NCBI RefSeq assembly: GCF_039621805.1
Contig: NZ_CP155074.1
Coordinates: 620,001-684,000 of the forward strand
Reading direction: 5' to 3'
DNA from: Paraburkholderia sp. PREW-6R
GTDB taxonomy: Bacteria; Pseudomonadota; Gammaproteobacteria; Burkholderiales; Burkholderiaceae
DNA length: 64,000 nt
The notes below the pieces were generated by a model. The model searched no databases, was not told the DNA's origin, and saw nothing but the letters and a program-made list of their open reading frames with translations. Within the stretch, counting starts at the first letter, position 1; the number at the start of each line of letters is the position of its first letter. Shown here piece by piece: positions 43,669 to 51,630 of this stretch. Position numbers and translations under genes: made by a program.

Positions 43669-43992
43669 ATGAAACTACGTTTATTGACTGCGGTTACGAC
43701 CGCCGTTTTACTTCTCGCGCCGAAAACGGCGAACGCGCTGGACACGCAGGGTCAATACAGCGCCGTAGCTTCCGGGCAAGCGCTAATGCAGAACGCCAAC
43801 GAGTCGGTGCAAGCCACGACCGATATGTCGTTCAGTGACCCGGGGATGGACGCACCAGCGGCGTCACAGGCCGCACGAAACGGCTCTTTTGGTGGGATAG
43901 GAGGTGTGGTTGCCGGGCAATCGGAAATGGGATCGAGACGGGACGAGTTGTGCACCGGCGGGCCGCAGTGCAAAATTTATTTTGGCCACTGA
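43669..43992 (+). CDS. Small exported protein, DUF4148-like C-terminal pattern
   Basis: 107 residues from the ATG at 43669, with GAGGAG seven bases upstream. MKLRLLTAVTTAVLLLAPKTANA is a Sec signal peptide. The mature part has ARNGSFGGIGGVVAGQSEMGSRRD and ends CKIYFGH. A Tyr/Phe-Gly-Gly...Gly...Ser...Gly-Ser-Arg pattern with an aromatic-x-His end recurs in the exported gene at 48280 and resembles the C-termini of DUF4148-type exported proteins frequent in Burkholderia. The function is unknown. The stop is embedded in a degenerate tandem repeat. Confidence 0.75.
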   Translation: MKLRLLTAVTTAVLLLAPKTANALDTQGQYSAVASGQALMQNANESVQATTDMSFSDPGMDAPAASQAARNGSFGGIGGVVAGQSEMGSRRDELCTGGPQCKIYFGH

Positions 43993-44046
43993 ATCTTGCC
44001 GTTAGATTTAGCCGCTTAATCTTGGCCGCTTGATTCTGGTCCCCTA
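43979..44046. repeat. Degenerate 13-14 bp tandem repeat, 5 units
   Basis: Units such as ATTTTGGCCACTGA, ATCTTGCCGTTAG, ATTTAGCCGCTTA and ATCTTGGCCGCTTG follow one another, the first overlapping the stop codon of the exported-protein gene. Confidence 0.7.
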
Positions 44047-44120
44047 ACTGCCCGCGTCGCGCGGTGCCGGTTGCCGAGAGCGATAGACAACGGCTCGAAC
44101 CGGCACCGCAGCGCCCTGTT

Positions 44121-44393
44121 TCAGGCCAGCGCGACGGGCTGCGCGACCCGGTCCATATGCTTGCCGATGCGGCCCACCATCGCATCGAAGCTGACTTCTT
44201 CCGTTGCCGAACGTTGCGCAAAGCCGCGGAATTCGTCCAGCAGCGCTCGCCACGATGCGTCCCAACGCGTTTCCTTAATGCACCTGCCCGACGAGTCGGC
44301 AATACGAAGCACGCCGTTGTCCGGGTAGAAGGTCACCGTGACCGGCATACCGTCGATAACGCAAGTCGAGGTGCAGGGGCGTGTGCTGAGCAT
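44121..44393 (-). CDS. Hypothetical protein, 90 residues
   Basis: Starts at the ATG 44393 behind AAAGGA. VIDGMPVTVTFYPDNGVLRIADSSGRCIKETRWDASW looks like an antiparallel sheet, followed by helices (ALLDEFRGFAQRS and FDAMVGRIGKHMDRV). No family is recognised. It is divergent from an MFS pump, with 351 bases between. Its VT...YD/YP..G.LRI.D pattern faintly recalls the unknown gene at 47235. Confidence 0.65.
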   Translation of the reverse strand: MLSTRPCTSTCVIDGMPVTVTFYPDNGVLRIADSSGRCIKETRWDASWRALLDEFRGFAQRSATEEVSFDAMVGRIGKHMDRVAQPVALA

Positions 44394-44744
44394 AGTCAAA
44401 ATCCTTTTTTATGAGCTGTTAGAGAGTGCGCTGAACGCTGACGTTGCGTTGAGCAAACAGCGTGCCCAACCCTCGTCGCGAGCATATTCACCGCTTCGCC
44501 ATATAACCTCACAGCGAACGCACTCATTTCTGATTGTCGAGCAAGCCGCTAAATGTAATGTTAAGGTGTGTCCGGTTCTGGTTTCACCCACTTAATTTCC
44601 AACGTGATTCCCGCTAGAGGCGACCCGGCACGGCTCGCTTTGGGCGTCGGCTCGTGCCGCTTTTTCAGCGCGCCGCATCAGCGATTAGTTCGGTGAAATC
44701 GCTCCAATATCACCCTTTGTTTAGTCACTCGCGAACAAAATATT
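44394..44744. other. Divergent spacer before MFS pump
   Basis: 351 bases. Just before the MFS start there is an inverted repeat TTTGTT-N12-AACAAA (44716-44739) that could bind a local repressor; no SD is visible before the ATG. No gene is seen. Confidence 0.5.
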
Positions 44745-45992
44745 ATGTTGATCGAAGATAATCCGCCGACGAACGGTGTTCTGGCGGACGACGACACGTC
44801 CTCGTCCCTGCGTTCGTGGCTCGCCGTCGTCGCAGTTGCCATTGGCGCTTTTGCGTTCGTCACCACGGAATTTCTGCCAGTGGGCGTGTTGCCGCGCGTT
44901 GCCGTGGACCTGGGCGTGCTGCCCGGCACGGCGGGCCTGATGGTGACCGTGCCCGGCGTGATTGCCGCCATTTCCGCACCGGGGTCGATGCTGGTTGCGG
45001 GACGTATGGACAGGCGGCGCGTATTCCTTCTACTCACCGCTTTGTTGCTCGCGTCGAATCTGATTTCCGCGTTCGCGCCGACTTTCCTGATCATGCTGGT
45101 TGGCCGCGCGCTGCTCGGAGCCGCGCTCGGCGGATTCTGGACGCTAGCGACGGCGGCATCGGGTCGCCTCGTCAAGCCAAAAGATTCGGCACGGGCAATG
45201 GCGACGATCCTGACTGGCGTGACGTGCGCCACCGTGATCGGCGTGCCGCTTGGCACGTTCATCGCCAGTTTCGCTTCGTGGCGCGCGTCTTTTATGGCAA
45301 CAGGCGTGCTGGTCGCGGTTGCACTCGTCGCGCAATTTATTTTCGTGCCGTCGCTGCCATCCAGCGCTGCGCTGCGTCTGCGCGATCTGGTCGAGCTGCT
45401 GCGCCGTCCCCATCCGCGTCGAAGCATGATGATGGTTGCGCTCGTGTTCGGCGCGCATTTCTCCTCGTACACCTACATCACGCCTTTCCTGCTGCGCAAC
45501 GCCAATCTCGGCATGGCGACGATTACCTGGCTGCTGCTCGGCTTCGGCATCATCGGTTTCTTCTCGAACTTCGCCATTTCGTCGACGGTGACGCGTCATC
45601 TGAAAATGTCGGTAGGCGCAATGGTGTCGTTGTTGATGGTCGCGCTCGTCTCGTTGCCGCTGCTGCAGCATTCGTCGCTGGGCGTGGTGGCGCTGGTGCT
45701 CGCGTGGGGCGTGTCGTTCGGCGCGTTACCGCTCTGTTTTAGTGTCTGGATTCAGCGTGCCACGCCGGATTCGCCGGAAGCGGGTTCCGCACTTTTTGTC
45801 AGTATCATTCAGGTGGCGATCGCCGTCGGTTCGCTCGTGGGTGGTATGGTGGTCGACCACGTGGGTATCACTGCCGACTTCATGTTTGGCAGTGGGCTTG
45901 CCTTGTTCGGCCTCGCTACGCTCGCGAGTTTTGGCGCGCGTGAGAAAGCGGCTGCGACCGAAGCCGTGCCGTGTCCGGCCTGCACCGACTGA
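44745..45992 (+). CDS. MFS drug/sugar efflux transporter (DHA1, AraJ/NepI-like)
   Basis: 415 residues with 12 membrane segments. WLAVVAVAIGAFAFVTTEFLPVGVLP is the opening of the AraJ/NepI-type DHA1 exporters, followed by VPGVIAAISAPGSMLVAGRMDRRRVFLLLTALL (motif A region) and GRALLGAALGGFWTLATA (motif C-like). Family members export nucleosides, sugars or drugs across the inner membrane. Translation starts at 44745 close to an inverted repeat; there is no adjacent regulator gene. Confidence 0.88.
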   Translation: MLIEDNPPTNGVLADDDTSSSLRSWLAVVAVAIGAFAFVTTEFLPVGVLPRVAVDLGVLPGTAGLMVTVPGVIAAISAPGSMLVAGRMDRRRVFLLLTALLLASNLISAFAPTFLIMLVGRALLGAALGGFWTLATAASGRLVKPKDSARAMATILTGVTCATVIGVPLGTFIASFASWRASFMATGVLVAVALVAQFIFVPSLPSSAALRLRDLVELLRRPHPRRSMMMVALVFGAHFSSYTYITPFLLRNANLGMATITWLLLGFGIIGFFSNFAISSTVTRHLKMSVGAMVSLLMVALVSLPLLQHSSLGVVALVLAWGVSFGALPLCFSVWIQRATPDSPEAGSALFVSIIQVAIAVGSLVGGMVVDHVGITADFMFGSGLALFGLATLASFGAREKAAATEAVPCPACTD

Positions 45993-46138
45993 TCACGCGA
46001 ACGAGGCGACCGACCTGCAGAGGGGAACCGGGAAAAGGCAGCGTGCCGGCATAGCGAGGTGCTGTTCGCCGCCATTGATCCGTGTGACCACGTCCCCATG
46101 TGTGGGGTTTGTTCAACGCCGCGTGTAAGCTGACAGAG

Positions 46139-46483
46139 ATGCGAAAACCCGAATTCAACGAACCCGCTAGCGCGCGCCCTGACCTGCTGTGCTTCCTGGT
46201 TGCGATCGCCGCAGCCTCGTATGCATTGAGCGAGGAGTGGCGCGTCGATCACGTCGTGGAATGCTGCCGCCGGTGGCTGACAAAGAACCAGATGACGATG
46301 GACTGGCTCGACCGGGTCCGCATCGGCCAGCTTGCGTTGAAAATTGCGAGCAAGGATCTGCTGGAGGCGGGCGTCGCGGTCCGGCTATCGAGCGTGAATG
46401 CGCTCTTTACCGACGAGATGGAACTCAACGAGGCCAGCACGATGGTTCAGCGCATGCTGGCGCTCTGTCACGAAGCGCTTTAA
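46139..46483 (+). CDS. Hypothetical helical protein
   Basis: 114 residues from the ATG at 46139: a short polar N-terminus, a helix-rich body (DLLCFLVAIAAASYALSEEWR, DHVVECCRRWLTKNQM) and LARMVQRMLALCHEAL-type end (TMVQRMLALCHEAL). No family is recognised. SD evidence is poor; an upstream ATG at 46100 is possible. Its stop overlaps the stop of the opposing gene by 4 bases. Confidence 0.55.
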   Translation: MRKPEFNEPASARPDLLCFLVAIAAASYALSEEWRVDHVVECCRRWLTKNQMTMDWLDRVRIGQLALKIASKDLLEAGVAVRLSSVNALFTDEMELNEASTMVQRMLALCHEAL

Positions 46484-46965
46484 TTGCGCGCCGGCCACGG
46501 CCAGCCTCTTTTTTCGCCAGCCTGCTCCTGCGCGGTATTTAAAGCCGGTGCCTGTTCCGCCGCCTGTGTCGTGGCGGCCGTCGCGCCGATTTGCGCGCGC
46601 GCAACACCGGCTCCGAAACCTTCGACTTTCTGCTGGACGTGAGCAAGATAGGCGTCCCACCCCTCGGCGTTATGGTCGAAAAGATTGCGTAGAACGGGTA
46701 ACGCCAGCGCGTTGCTGTCCAACTCAGCCGCAAGCAGCGCTTCGGGCCACACGGCAAACGTTGCGAGGACTGCACGGGCAAATCCGGCCACCGTCATCGT
46801 AGGCGCCAGCGTTTGCAGAAACGCATGCGAGCGCAATGTCTCGTCCTTATTTGCGATTGCCCTCACTGGCGCGTCTGGCGCATTCGCTTTCGTCAAACGG
46901 CTGGCGATGTCGAGCATGTCGCCCAGGTGAAGCAGCAGTTCTCGCCTGTCAAATCTGTCGTCCAT
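46480..46965 (-). CDS. Hypothetical protein, phasin-like composition
   Basis: 161 residues from the ATG at 46965 (TTG at 46983 is an alternative). It is helix-rich and Ala-rich: RRELLLHLGDMLDIASRLTKAN, LAPTMTVAGFARAVLATFAVWPEALLAAELDS, YLAHVQQKVEGFGAGVARAQIGATAATTQAAE, ending GWPWPARN. The composition recalls phasins and other surface-coating helical proteins, but no signature confirms it. It overlaps the opposing 46139 gene by 4 bases. Confidence 0.55.
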   Translation of the reverse strand: MDDRFDRRELLLHLGDMLDIASRLTKANAPDAPVRAIANKDETLRSHAFLQTLAPTMTVAGFARAVLATFAVWPEALLAAELDSNALALPVLRNLFDHNAEGWDAYLAHVQQKVEGFGAGVARAQIGATAATTQAAEQAPALNTAQEQAGEKRGWPWPARN

Positions 46966-47185
46966 TGCTGTTGGTCCGCTCAAGTCGTGTTTGGTGGGGT
47001 CTCGGATGCGCTACGCAATGCATTGTCGTCTATGCATGTGCAGTATGGGGGAAGGCAGCGCGTTGTCGGGTCCCAGCTGCACCTTTTCCGTGCGAAAGAA
47101 TGTTGCTCGTGATTGATGCCCAATTGCGAAACAGCCCTAGCCGCTATATTGAGCAAAAACCCGGCTCTATAGCTATTGTTCAATT

Positions 47186-47201
47186 TGGCACGTAGCTTGC
47201 A
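47186..47201 (+). promoter_or_regulatory. Sigma-54 promoter, perfect -24/-12 match
   Basis: TGGCACGTAGCTTGCA fits TGGCAC-N5-TTGCW at every defined base, with GG and GC exactly 10 apart. It lies 33 bases before the ATG at 47235. An imperfect inverted repeat CTATATTGAGC...GCTCTATAG sits about 15-40 bases further upstream and could bind an activator. Confidence 0.82.
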
Positions 47202-47234
47202 TAAATGAGGATCCGGCGAGTTGCGGGGCAGACC

Positions 47235-47480
47235 ATGAATAAAAGTTTTCGCGTTGTGGCGAGCGTGACTTTCAATGAGAACCGCGTAACTGCTGAGTAC
47301 GACCGGTCCTCAGGCCGACTGCGCATTTTCGATAATGACGAGGTCAAGACGGAATGGTTTCCGCCTCACTCCTGGTTTGCACTTGCAACGGTGGCCGGGT
47401 CACGCATGTGGGGCACGAATCCAAGCGAGGAGGATCTTCGCATGTTCATCGAAGATTTCGCGGGAAAGTGCATTGATTAA
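47235..47480 (+). CDS. Unknown 81-residue protein under a sigma-54 promoter
   Basis: Starts at the ATG 47235 (the frame opens at 47205). SFRVVASVTFNENRVTAEYDRSSGRLRIFDNDEVKTEWF is a likely beta-sheet, followed by a helix with EEDLRMFIEDFAGKCID. It resembles a small globular protein of no recognised family. The sigma-54 promoter upstream implies activation by an enhancer-binding protein, for example in nitrogen limitation or a stress response. The DUF429 gene starts 9 bases after its stop, so the two probably form one operon. Confidence 0.72.
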   Translation: MNKSFRVVASVTFNENRVTAEYDRSSGRLRIFDNDEVKTEWFPPHSWFALATVAGSRMWGTNPSEEDLRMFIEDFAGKCID

Positions 47481-47489
47481 CGGTCGCTC

Positions 47490-48173
47490 ATGAGTTTGCA
47501 AAGCACGGTAGCGGGAATCGATGTGGGTGGCGACCGCAAGGGGTGCCACCTGGTGATCCTCCACGGCAGCCGGATTGTGGTCAATCTGAACAGCACGTCG
47601 CCCGCAGTTATGCTCGAGGCGTGTCTCGACCATGACGTGATTGCAGTGGGCATCGATGCGCCATGCCGATGGCGAACCGGAGAAAGCGGCCGGCAGGCGG
47701 AACGTCAGCTCGCGCAGCAGCGTATTGCGTCATTTGCCACGCCAACCCGGCAACAGGCCGAGTCGAATACCAGCGGCTTCTATGCATGGATGTTCAACGG
47801 CGAGCGAATGTACCAAACGTTTTCTGCCCACTATCCTCTCTTCGACGGTTGCCTCAACGCCCGCGCGCGTTTCTGTTTCGAGACATTCCCGCATGCCATC
47901 ACGTGCGCGAAACTCGGCAGGGAAGTCGCTTCTGCGAAACTCAAACGCACACAGCGCCAGGCGGTGCTCGAACTGACGGGCATCGACACCACCACGCTCA
48001 AGTCCATCGACGACATCGACGCCGCGCTTTGCGCGCAGATGGCCAACTGGCTGCTCGCGGGGCAGGCGCATGCGTATGGCGACGCACTCGACGGCTATAT
48101 TGTCGTGCCCCATTCGAAAACAGGCGAGGCCACGGCGGGCAGCGTGCCATTGTTCGACTCACAGCAATTGTGA
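47490..48173 (+). CDS. DUF429 domain protein
   Basis: 227 residues. STVAGIDVGGDRKGCHLVIL and VIAVGIDAPCRWRTGESGRQAERQLAQQ are the DUF429 signatures (an RNase H-like fold of unknown activity), and FETFPHAITCAKLG plus a SIDDIDAALCAQMANWLL helix complete the domain. No catalytic role is established; nucleic-acid processing has been proposed for the fold in general. It follows the unknown 81-residue gene by 9 bases and shares the sigma-54 promoter. There is no strong SD. Confidence 0.85.
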   Translation: MSLQSTVAGIDVGGDRKGCHLVILHGSRIVVNLNSTSPAVMLEACLDHDVIAVGIDAPCRWRTGESGRQAERQLAQQRIASFATPTRQQAESNTSGFYAWMFNGERMYQTFSAHYPLFDGCLNARARFCFETFPHAITCAKLGREVASAKLKRTQRQAVLELTGIDTTTLKSIDDIDAALCAQMANWLLAGQAHAYGDALDGYIVVPHSKTGEATAGSVPLFDSQQL

Positions 48174-48279
48174 TTTCGCGCCATTGGCATAGAAAAAAGA
48201 CAGGTCGCGTCTACACTCAATCTTGTCAACGCCGTACGTCTTCTGGCTTCGGCGCTTCTAATCAGATTGGGGAATCATC

Positions 48280-48555
48280 ATGAAGAGCAAACTCCTTGCA
48301 GCATTGCTGGTTGCTGTCACCGCTTCTATTGCCGCACCGGCATTTGCCAGTGGTTACGGGCCGGCACCTTCGTATCGTCCTTCGGTTGGAGCGCCTGCTT
48401 CGCAACGCGGCCAGAGCGCGCAAACCGTGGCCGCCGAGAATGGCAATTCAGCGGGTTCAGTCAGCGATTCTTACGGCGGTGTGATCGGCTCGACTTCTCA
48501 ATCGGGTAGCCGTCAGGTGGCTGATGCGAATAGCCATCTGTTTTCTCGCCATTGA
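48280..48555 (+). CDS. Small exported protein, DUF4148-like C-terminal pattern
   Basis: 91 residues, MKSKLLAALLVAVTASIAAPAFA signal peptide with cleavage after AFA and GGGGAA upstream. The mature part is a low-complexity Ser/Gly/Pro/Ala chain with SDSYGGVIGSTSQSGSRQ and the end HLFSRH, matching the exported gene at 43669 in its C-terminal module. No Cys is present in the mature chain. The function is unknown; it is perhaps an envelope or biofilm component. Confidence 0.75.
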   Translation: MKSKLLAALLVAVTASIAAPAFASGYGPAPSYRPSVGAPASQRGQSAQTVAAENGNSAGSVSDSYGGVIGSTSQSGSRQVADANSHLFSRH

Positions 48556-48598
48556 GGCTAGAGCGGTTCGCCGCTAAAGGGCGATGTGAGGTGATGAC

Positions 48599-48970
48599 AT
48601 GTTGAAAATAACGGAAGGTGGGCTGTTCGTTGGCGCGCTGCTGCTTTACCTCGCGCCTTCGATCATCGCCGACGCGAGGGAGCGCAAAGATGCGTTCGCG
48701 GTAACGATGGTGAACATCCTGCTCGGGTGGACGGTGATCGGCTGGTTTGCGGCGCTGGTGTGGGCACGGCATCCTGTCAGCGACCGGCGCCTCAAGCAGT
48801 TTGCGAAACGGGCGCAGCGCGCGGTGGCGCGAGTAACGATCGATGCAATCGTAGCGCGGGCGGAAGGGCGGGCAGAAGGGCGCGCCAGTTCTTTTCCAGC
48901 GCTCAATCCGCGGCTTGTACCCGTCGTCGCGCGCATTGCAGCTGAAAGAAGGCAGCACCGCAGGTACTGA
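48599..48970 (+). CDS. Superinfection-immunity family membrane protein
   Basis: 123 residues from the ATG at 48599 behind GAGGTGAT. Two membrane helices: GGLFVGALLLYLAPSIIAD and the family block VTMVNILLGWTVIGWFAALVWARHP, which together define the small superinfection-immunity (Imm_superinfect, PF14373) family. A basic, Ala/Arg-rich cytosolic tail follows. The prototype is the phage T4 Imm protein, which blocks DNA entry of superinfecting phage, but chromosomal members are common and mostly unstudied. No phage genes are nearby. Confidence 0.82.
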   Translation: MLKITEGGLFVGALLLYLAPSIIADARERKDAFAVTMVNILLGWTVIGWFAALVWARHPVSDRRLKQFAKRAQRAVARVTIDAIVARAEGRAEGRASSFPALNPRLVPVVARIAAERRQHRRY

Positions 48971-49009
48971 GACAACCGGCGGCATGGCCGGTGAACGAAA
49001 GCCCCGGTA

Positions 49010-49381
49010 TTAGCTTTGACGGTGGCCGACGTGATCGGCCATTAATCGCCGCATGGTGGTCAATAGCACTGCAGGCGCGACGGGCTTGCGAAGAAATCCG
49101 TCAAAGCTGACGAACGCCGGCGGACTGGGCTCCCCGGACACCAGAATGAATGCGACATCAGGAATGCCGGGCACTGTCCGTAGCCGGTGGCACAGTTCGC
49201 TGCCCGACATGACCGGCATGCGCCAGTCCGCGACGACGACATCCACGGGTGATTCGATAAACATGGCCAGTGCGGCTTCGCCGTTCGTGGCAGTGCGCAC
49301 CGTGAAGCCATCGGCAGCGCAAACGGCGCTCAACGCCGCCAGCGTCTCTTCTTCATCATCCACAAGCAAAACGCTCGCCAT
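49010..49381 (-). CDS. Single-domain response regulator
   Basis: 123 residues from the ATG at 49381, which has GAGG eight bases upstream. This is a CheY-like receiver: SVLLVDDEEETLAAL (acidic pocket), phospho-acceptor Asp in VVVADWRMPVMSG, the Ser in FILVSGEP and Lys in DGFLRKPVAP. There is no output domain, so it must act through protein contacts, as a phosphorelay intermediate or a chemotaxis-type regulator. No kinase is adjacent. The frame upstream to 49414 lacks an SD. Confidence 0.88.
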   Translation of the reverse strand: MASVLLVDDEEETLAALSAVCAADGFTVRTATNGEAALAMFIESPVDVVVADWRMPVMSGSELCHRLRTVPGIPDVAFILVSGEPSPPAFVSFDGFLRKPVAPAVLLTTMRRLMADHVGHRQS

Positions 49382-49744
49382 TCCCTGTGCCTCGAACACT
49401 GCCAATATGTCCATTCGGCAGACTTAAGCATTAAAAAGTTCAATCGGCGTGGCGGGTTGTCAAGGGGGAGGGCGAAATTACCTTGCTGCGCATCGCGGTC
49501 GCAGGAAATCGGCAACCTTTGGATTAACACTTGAACCGGCCTACGGTCAACTGCTTCGGCTGGCTTTGCAGCATCACGCTTTGGCCAGGTATAAGCAGAT
49601 TAGTTAGGATGCCAGATAAATAAAAGGCGGCCCGGATTGCGAATGCGAGCGACAGGCGAGGGGCGAGCCAGCGCGTTGTGCGGCAATTTGATAATCTCGC
49701 TGACCTGTCTACCCCGCAATGTATGGACGCAAGGAGCATCAAGC
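49382..49744. other. Intergenic spacer before yghU
   Basis: 363 bases between the leftward response regulator and the rightward GST gene, with AT-rich patches near 49600-49620. No gene, terminator or strong palindrome is recognised. Confidence 0.55.
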
Positions 49745-50620
49745 ATGAGTGATTCCGCTGATTGCGAACCGCCGAAAGTCTGGACCTGGAACAAGGACAA
49801 CGGCGGCCGGTTCGCGAACATCAACCGCCCGATCTCGGGATCGACCCACGACAAGGATCTGCCGGTCGGCCAGCATCCGCTGCAGTTGTATTCGCTTGCC
49901 ACGCCCAACGGCGTCAAAGTCACCGTGATGCTCGAAGAGTTGCTGGCGCTGGGCCACCACGGTGCGGAATACGACGCGTGGCCGATCAAAATCGGCGAAG
50001 GCGAGCAGTTCGGCAGTGGTTTTGTCGAGGTCAATCCGAACTCCAAGATTCCGGCGCTGCTCGACCGCAGCGGTCCGACACCGATCAGAGTGTTCGAGTC
50101 GGGCGCAATCCTGCTGTATCTCGCCGAGAAGTTCGGCGCTTTCCTGCCCACCGAGCCCGGTGCGCGCGCTGAATGCCTGTCGTGGCTATTCTGGCAGATG
50201 GGCAGCGCACCCTATCTGGGCGGCGGCTTCGGCCACTTCTATGCTTACGCGCCAACTAAAATCCAGTACGCAATTGACCGGTTCGCGATGGAGGTCAAGC
50301 GTCAGCTCGACGTGCTGGACAAACAGCTTGCCGTCAACGAGTACATTGCCGGCAGCGAGTACACGATTGCCGACATGGCGATCTGGCCGTGGTATGGCGG
50401 CCTCGTGAAAGGTTGGCAGTACGGCGCCGCGGAGTTTCTCGCCGTGCAGGACTATCGGCATGTGCAGCGCTGGGCGGACCTGATTCACCAGCGTCCGGCG
50501 GTGCTTCGCGGGCGCAAGGTGAACCGGCTCTTTGGCGAGCTTTCGGATCAATTGCATGAACGTCACGCGGCAAGTGATTTCGACACCAGTACACAGGACA
50601 AGCTCGCCGCGTCGACCTGA
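49745..50620 (+). CDS. yghU: Glutathione S-transferase, YghU type
   Basis: 291 residues. An extended N-terminus (about 1-40, KVWTWNKDNGGRFANINRP) precedes the thioredoxin-fold domain (LQLYSLATPNGVKVTVMLEEL, ... NPNSKIPALLDRSG, FESGAILLYLAEKFG). The helical domain ends with YIAGSEYTIADMAIWPWYG. YghU-type GSTs bind two glutathione molecules and have disulfide-bond reductase activity. AAGGAG lies nine bases before the ATG. It stands immediately upstream of the rhamnose dehydrogenase cluster but separated by 151 bases; a functional link is unproven. Confidence 0.92.
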   Translation: MSDSADCEPPKVWTWNKDNGGRFANINRPISGSTHDKDLPVGQHPLQLYSLATPNGVKVTVMLEELLALGHHGAEYDAWPIKIGEGEQFGSGFVEVNPNSKIPALLDRSGPTPIRVFESGAILLYLAEKFGAFLPTEPGARAECLSWLFWQMGSAPYLGGGFGHFYAYAPTKIQYAIDRFAMEVKRQLDVLDKQLAVNEYIAGSEYTIADMAIWPWYGGLVKGWQYGAAEFLAVQDYRHVQRWADLIHQRPAVLRGRKVNRLFGELSDQLHERHAASDFDTSTQDKLAAST

Positions 50621-50771
50621 AGTCTTTAGCCAGCCGATCCATTTTTGTTATCGCCCTCTTCAATAGTCGAATTGTTCGCGCATCGCCCGGCTCGTATATT
50701 GACTGCATCATCAGCAGACAGCAAAACGACAACATCAGCACGCTGGTCGGGCGTGTCACAGGAGCACAGCG

Positions 50772-51530
50772 ATGAATCAGATCGATCTGGAGGGGCGCGT
50801 CGTCGCCATTACGGGCGGCGCGCGCGGCATTGGCTATGCGGTCGCACAGCGGGCGCTCAACTCGGGCGCCTCCGTCGCGCTCTGGGATGCCGACGCGGAA
50901 CGGCTCGCGCGCAGCCAGAGGGAGCTAAGCGAACTCGGCAGAGGCAAGGTCACGGCGGTTACTGTGGAACTCACGCAGGAAGCCAACGTCGCGCAAGCGG
51001 TCGAACAAACGGTTGCCGATCATGGCGCGATCCACGTGCTGATCAACTCCGCGGGCATCACCGGCGGCAATGGCACGACCTGGGAGCTGGAACCCGACGT
51101 ATGGCGCCGCGTGATCGACGTCAATCTGATCGGCCCGTACCTGACTTGCCGCGCCGTGGTGCCGCACATGCTCAAGCAGGGGTATGGCCGCATCGTCAAT
51201 ATCTCGTCGGTGGCGGGCAAGGAAGGCAATCCGAACGCGTCGCACTATAGCGCGTCGAAAGCCGGGCTTATCGGCCTTACCAAATCTCTTGGCAAAGAGC
51301 TTGCAACGAAGAACATCCTCGTGAACGCGGTCACACCCGCGGCAGCCAAAACCGAGATATTCGATTCGATGTCGCAGCAGCACATCGACTACATGCTCTC
51401 CAAGATTCCGATGAACCGCTTCCTGTTGCCGGAGGAAGCAGCTTCGCTCATTTTGTGGCTTTCTTCCGAAGACTGCGCGTTCAGCACAGGTGCGGTGTTC
51501 GATCTGTCGGGCGGCCGCGCGACGTACTGA
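50772..51530 (+). CDS. SDR, probable 2-keto-3-deoxy-L-rhamnonate 4-dehydrogenase
   Basis: 252 residues of classical SDR: VVAITGGARGIGYAVAQ, VLINSAGITGGNG, active-site Ser in NISSVAGKEGNPNASHYSASKAG with YSASK, then NAVTPAAAKTEIF. AGGAG eight bases before the ATG. In non-phosphorylative L-rhamnose catabolism the keto-deoxy-rhamnonate is oxidised at C4 by an SDR of this kind (L-KDR 4-dehydrogenase). The role is inferred from its place before the MFS, rhamnonate dehydratase and rhamnose dehydrogenase genes; a related L-fuconate pathway enzyme looks similar. Confidence 0.8.
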   Translation: MNQIDLEGRVVAITGGARGIGYAVAQRALNSGASVALWDADAERLARSQRELSELGRGKVTAVTVELTQEANVAQAVEQTVADHGAIHVLINSAGITGGNGTTWELEPDVWRRVIDVNLIGPYLTCRAVVPHMLKQGYGRIVNISSVAGKEGNPNASHYSASKAGLIGLTKSLGKELATKNILVNAVTPAAAKTEIFDSMSQQHIDYMLSKIPMNRFLLPEEAASLILWLSSEDCAFSTGAVFDLSGGRATY

Positions 51531-51630
51531 CCACGCTCTGCCCCGCGACACGCCGCGCATCAGGCAATAGCGGCCGGCAACGCATAAAAACGCCAGGACA
51601 CGCATGCACGTGTCCGGTGAAGGAGACGAC

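Noticed and set aside
46483..46520. GC-rich stretch then six T after the hypothetical gene at 46139, as a terminator
   Set aside because: The possible stem is only a few base pairs, and the T-run lies within the opposing coding region.
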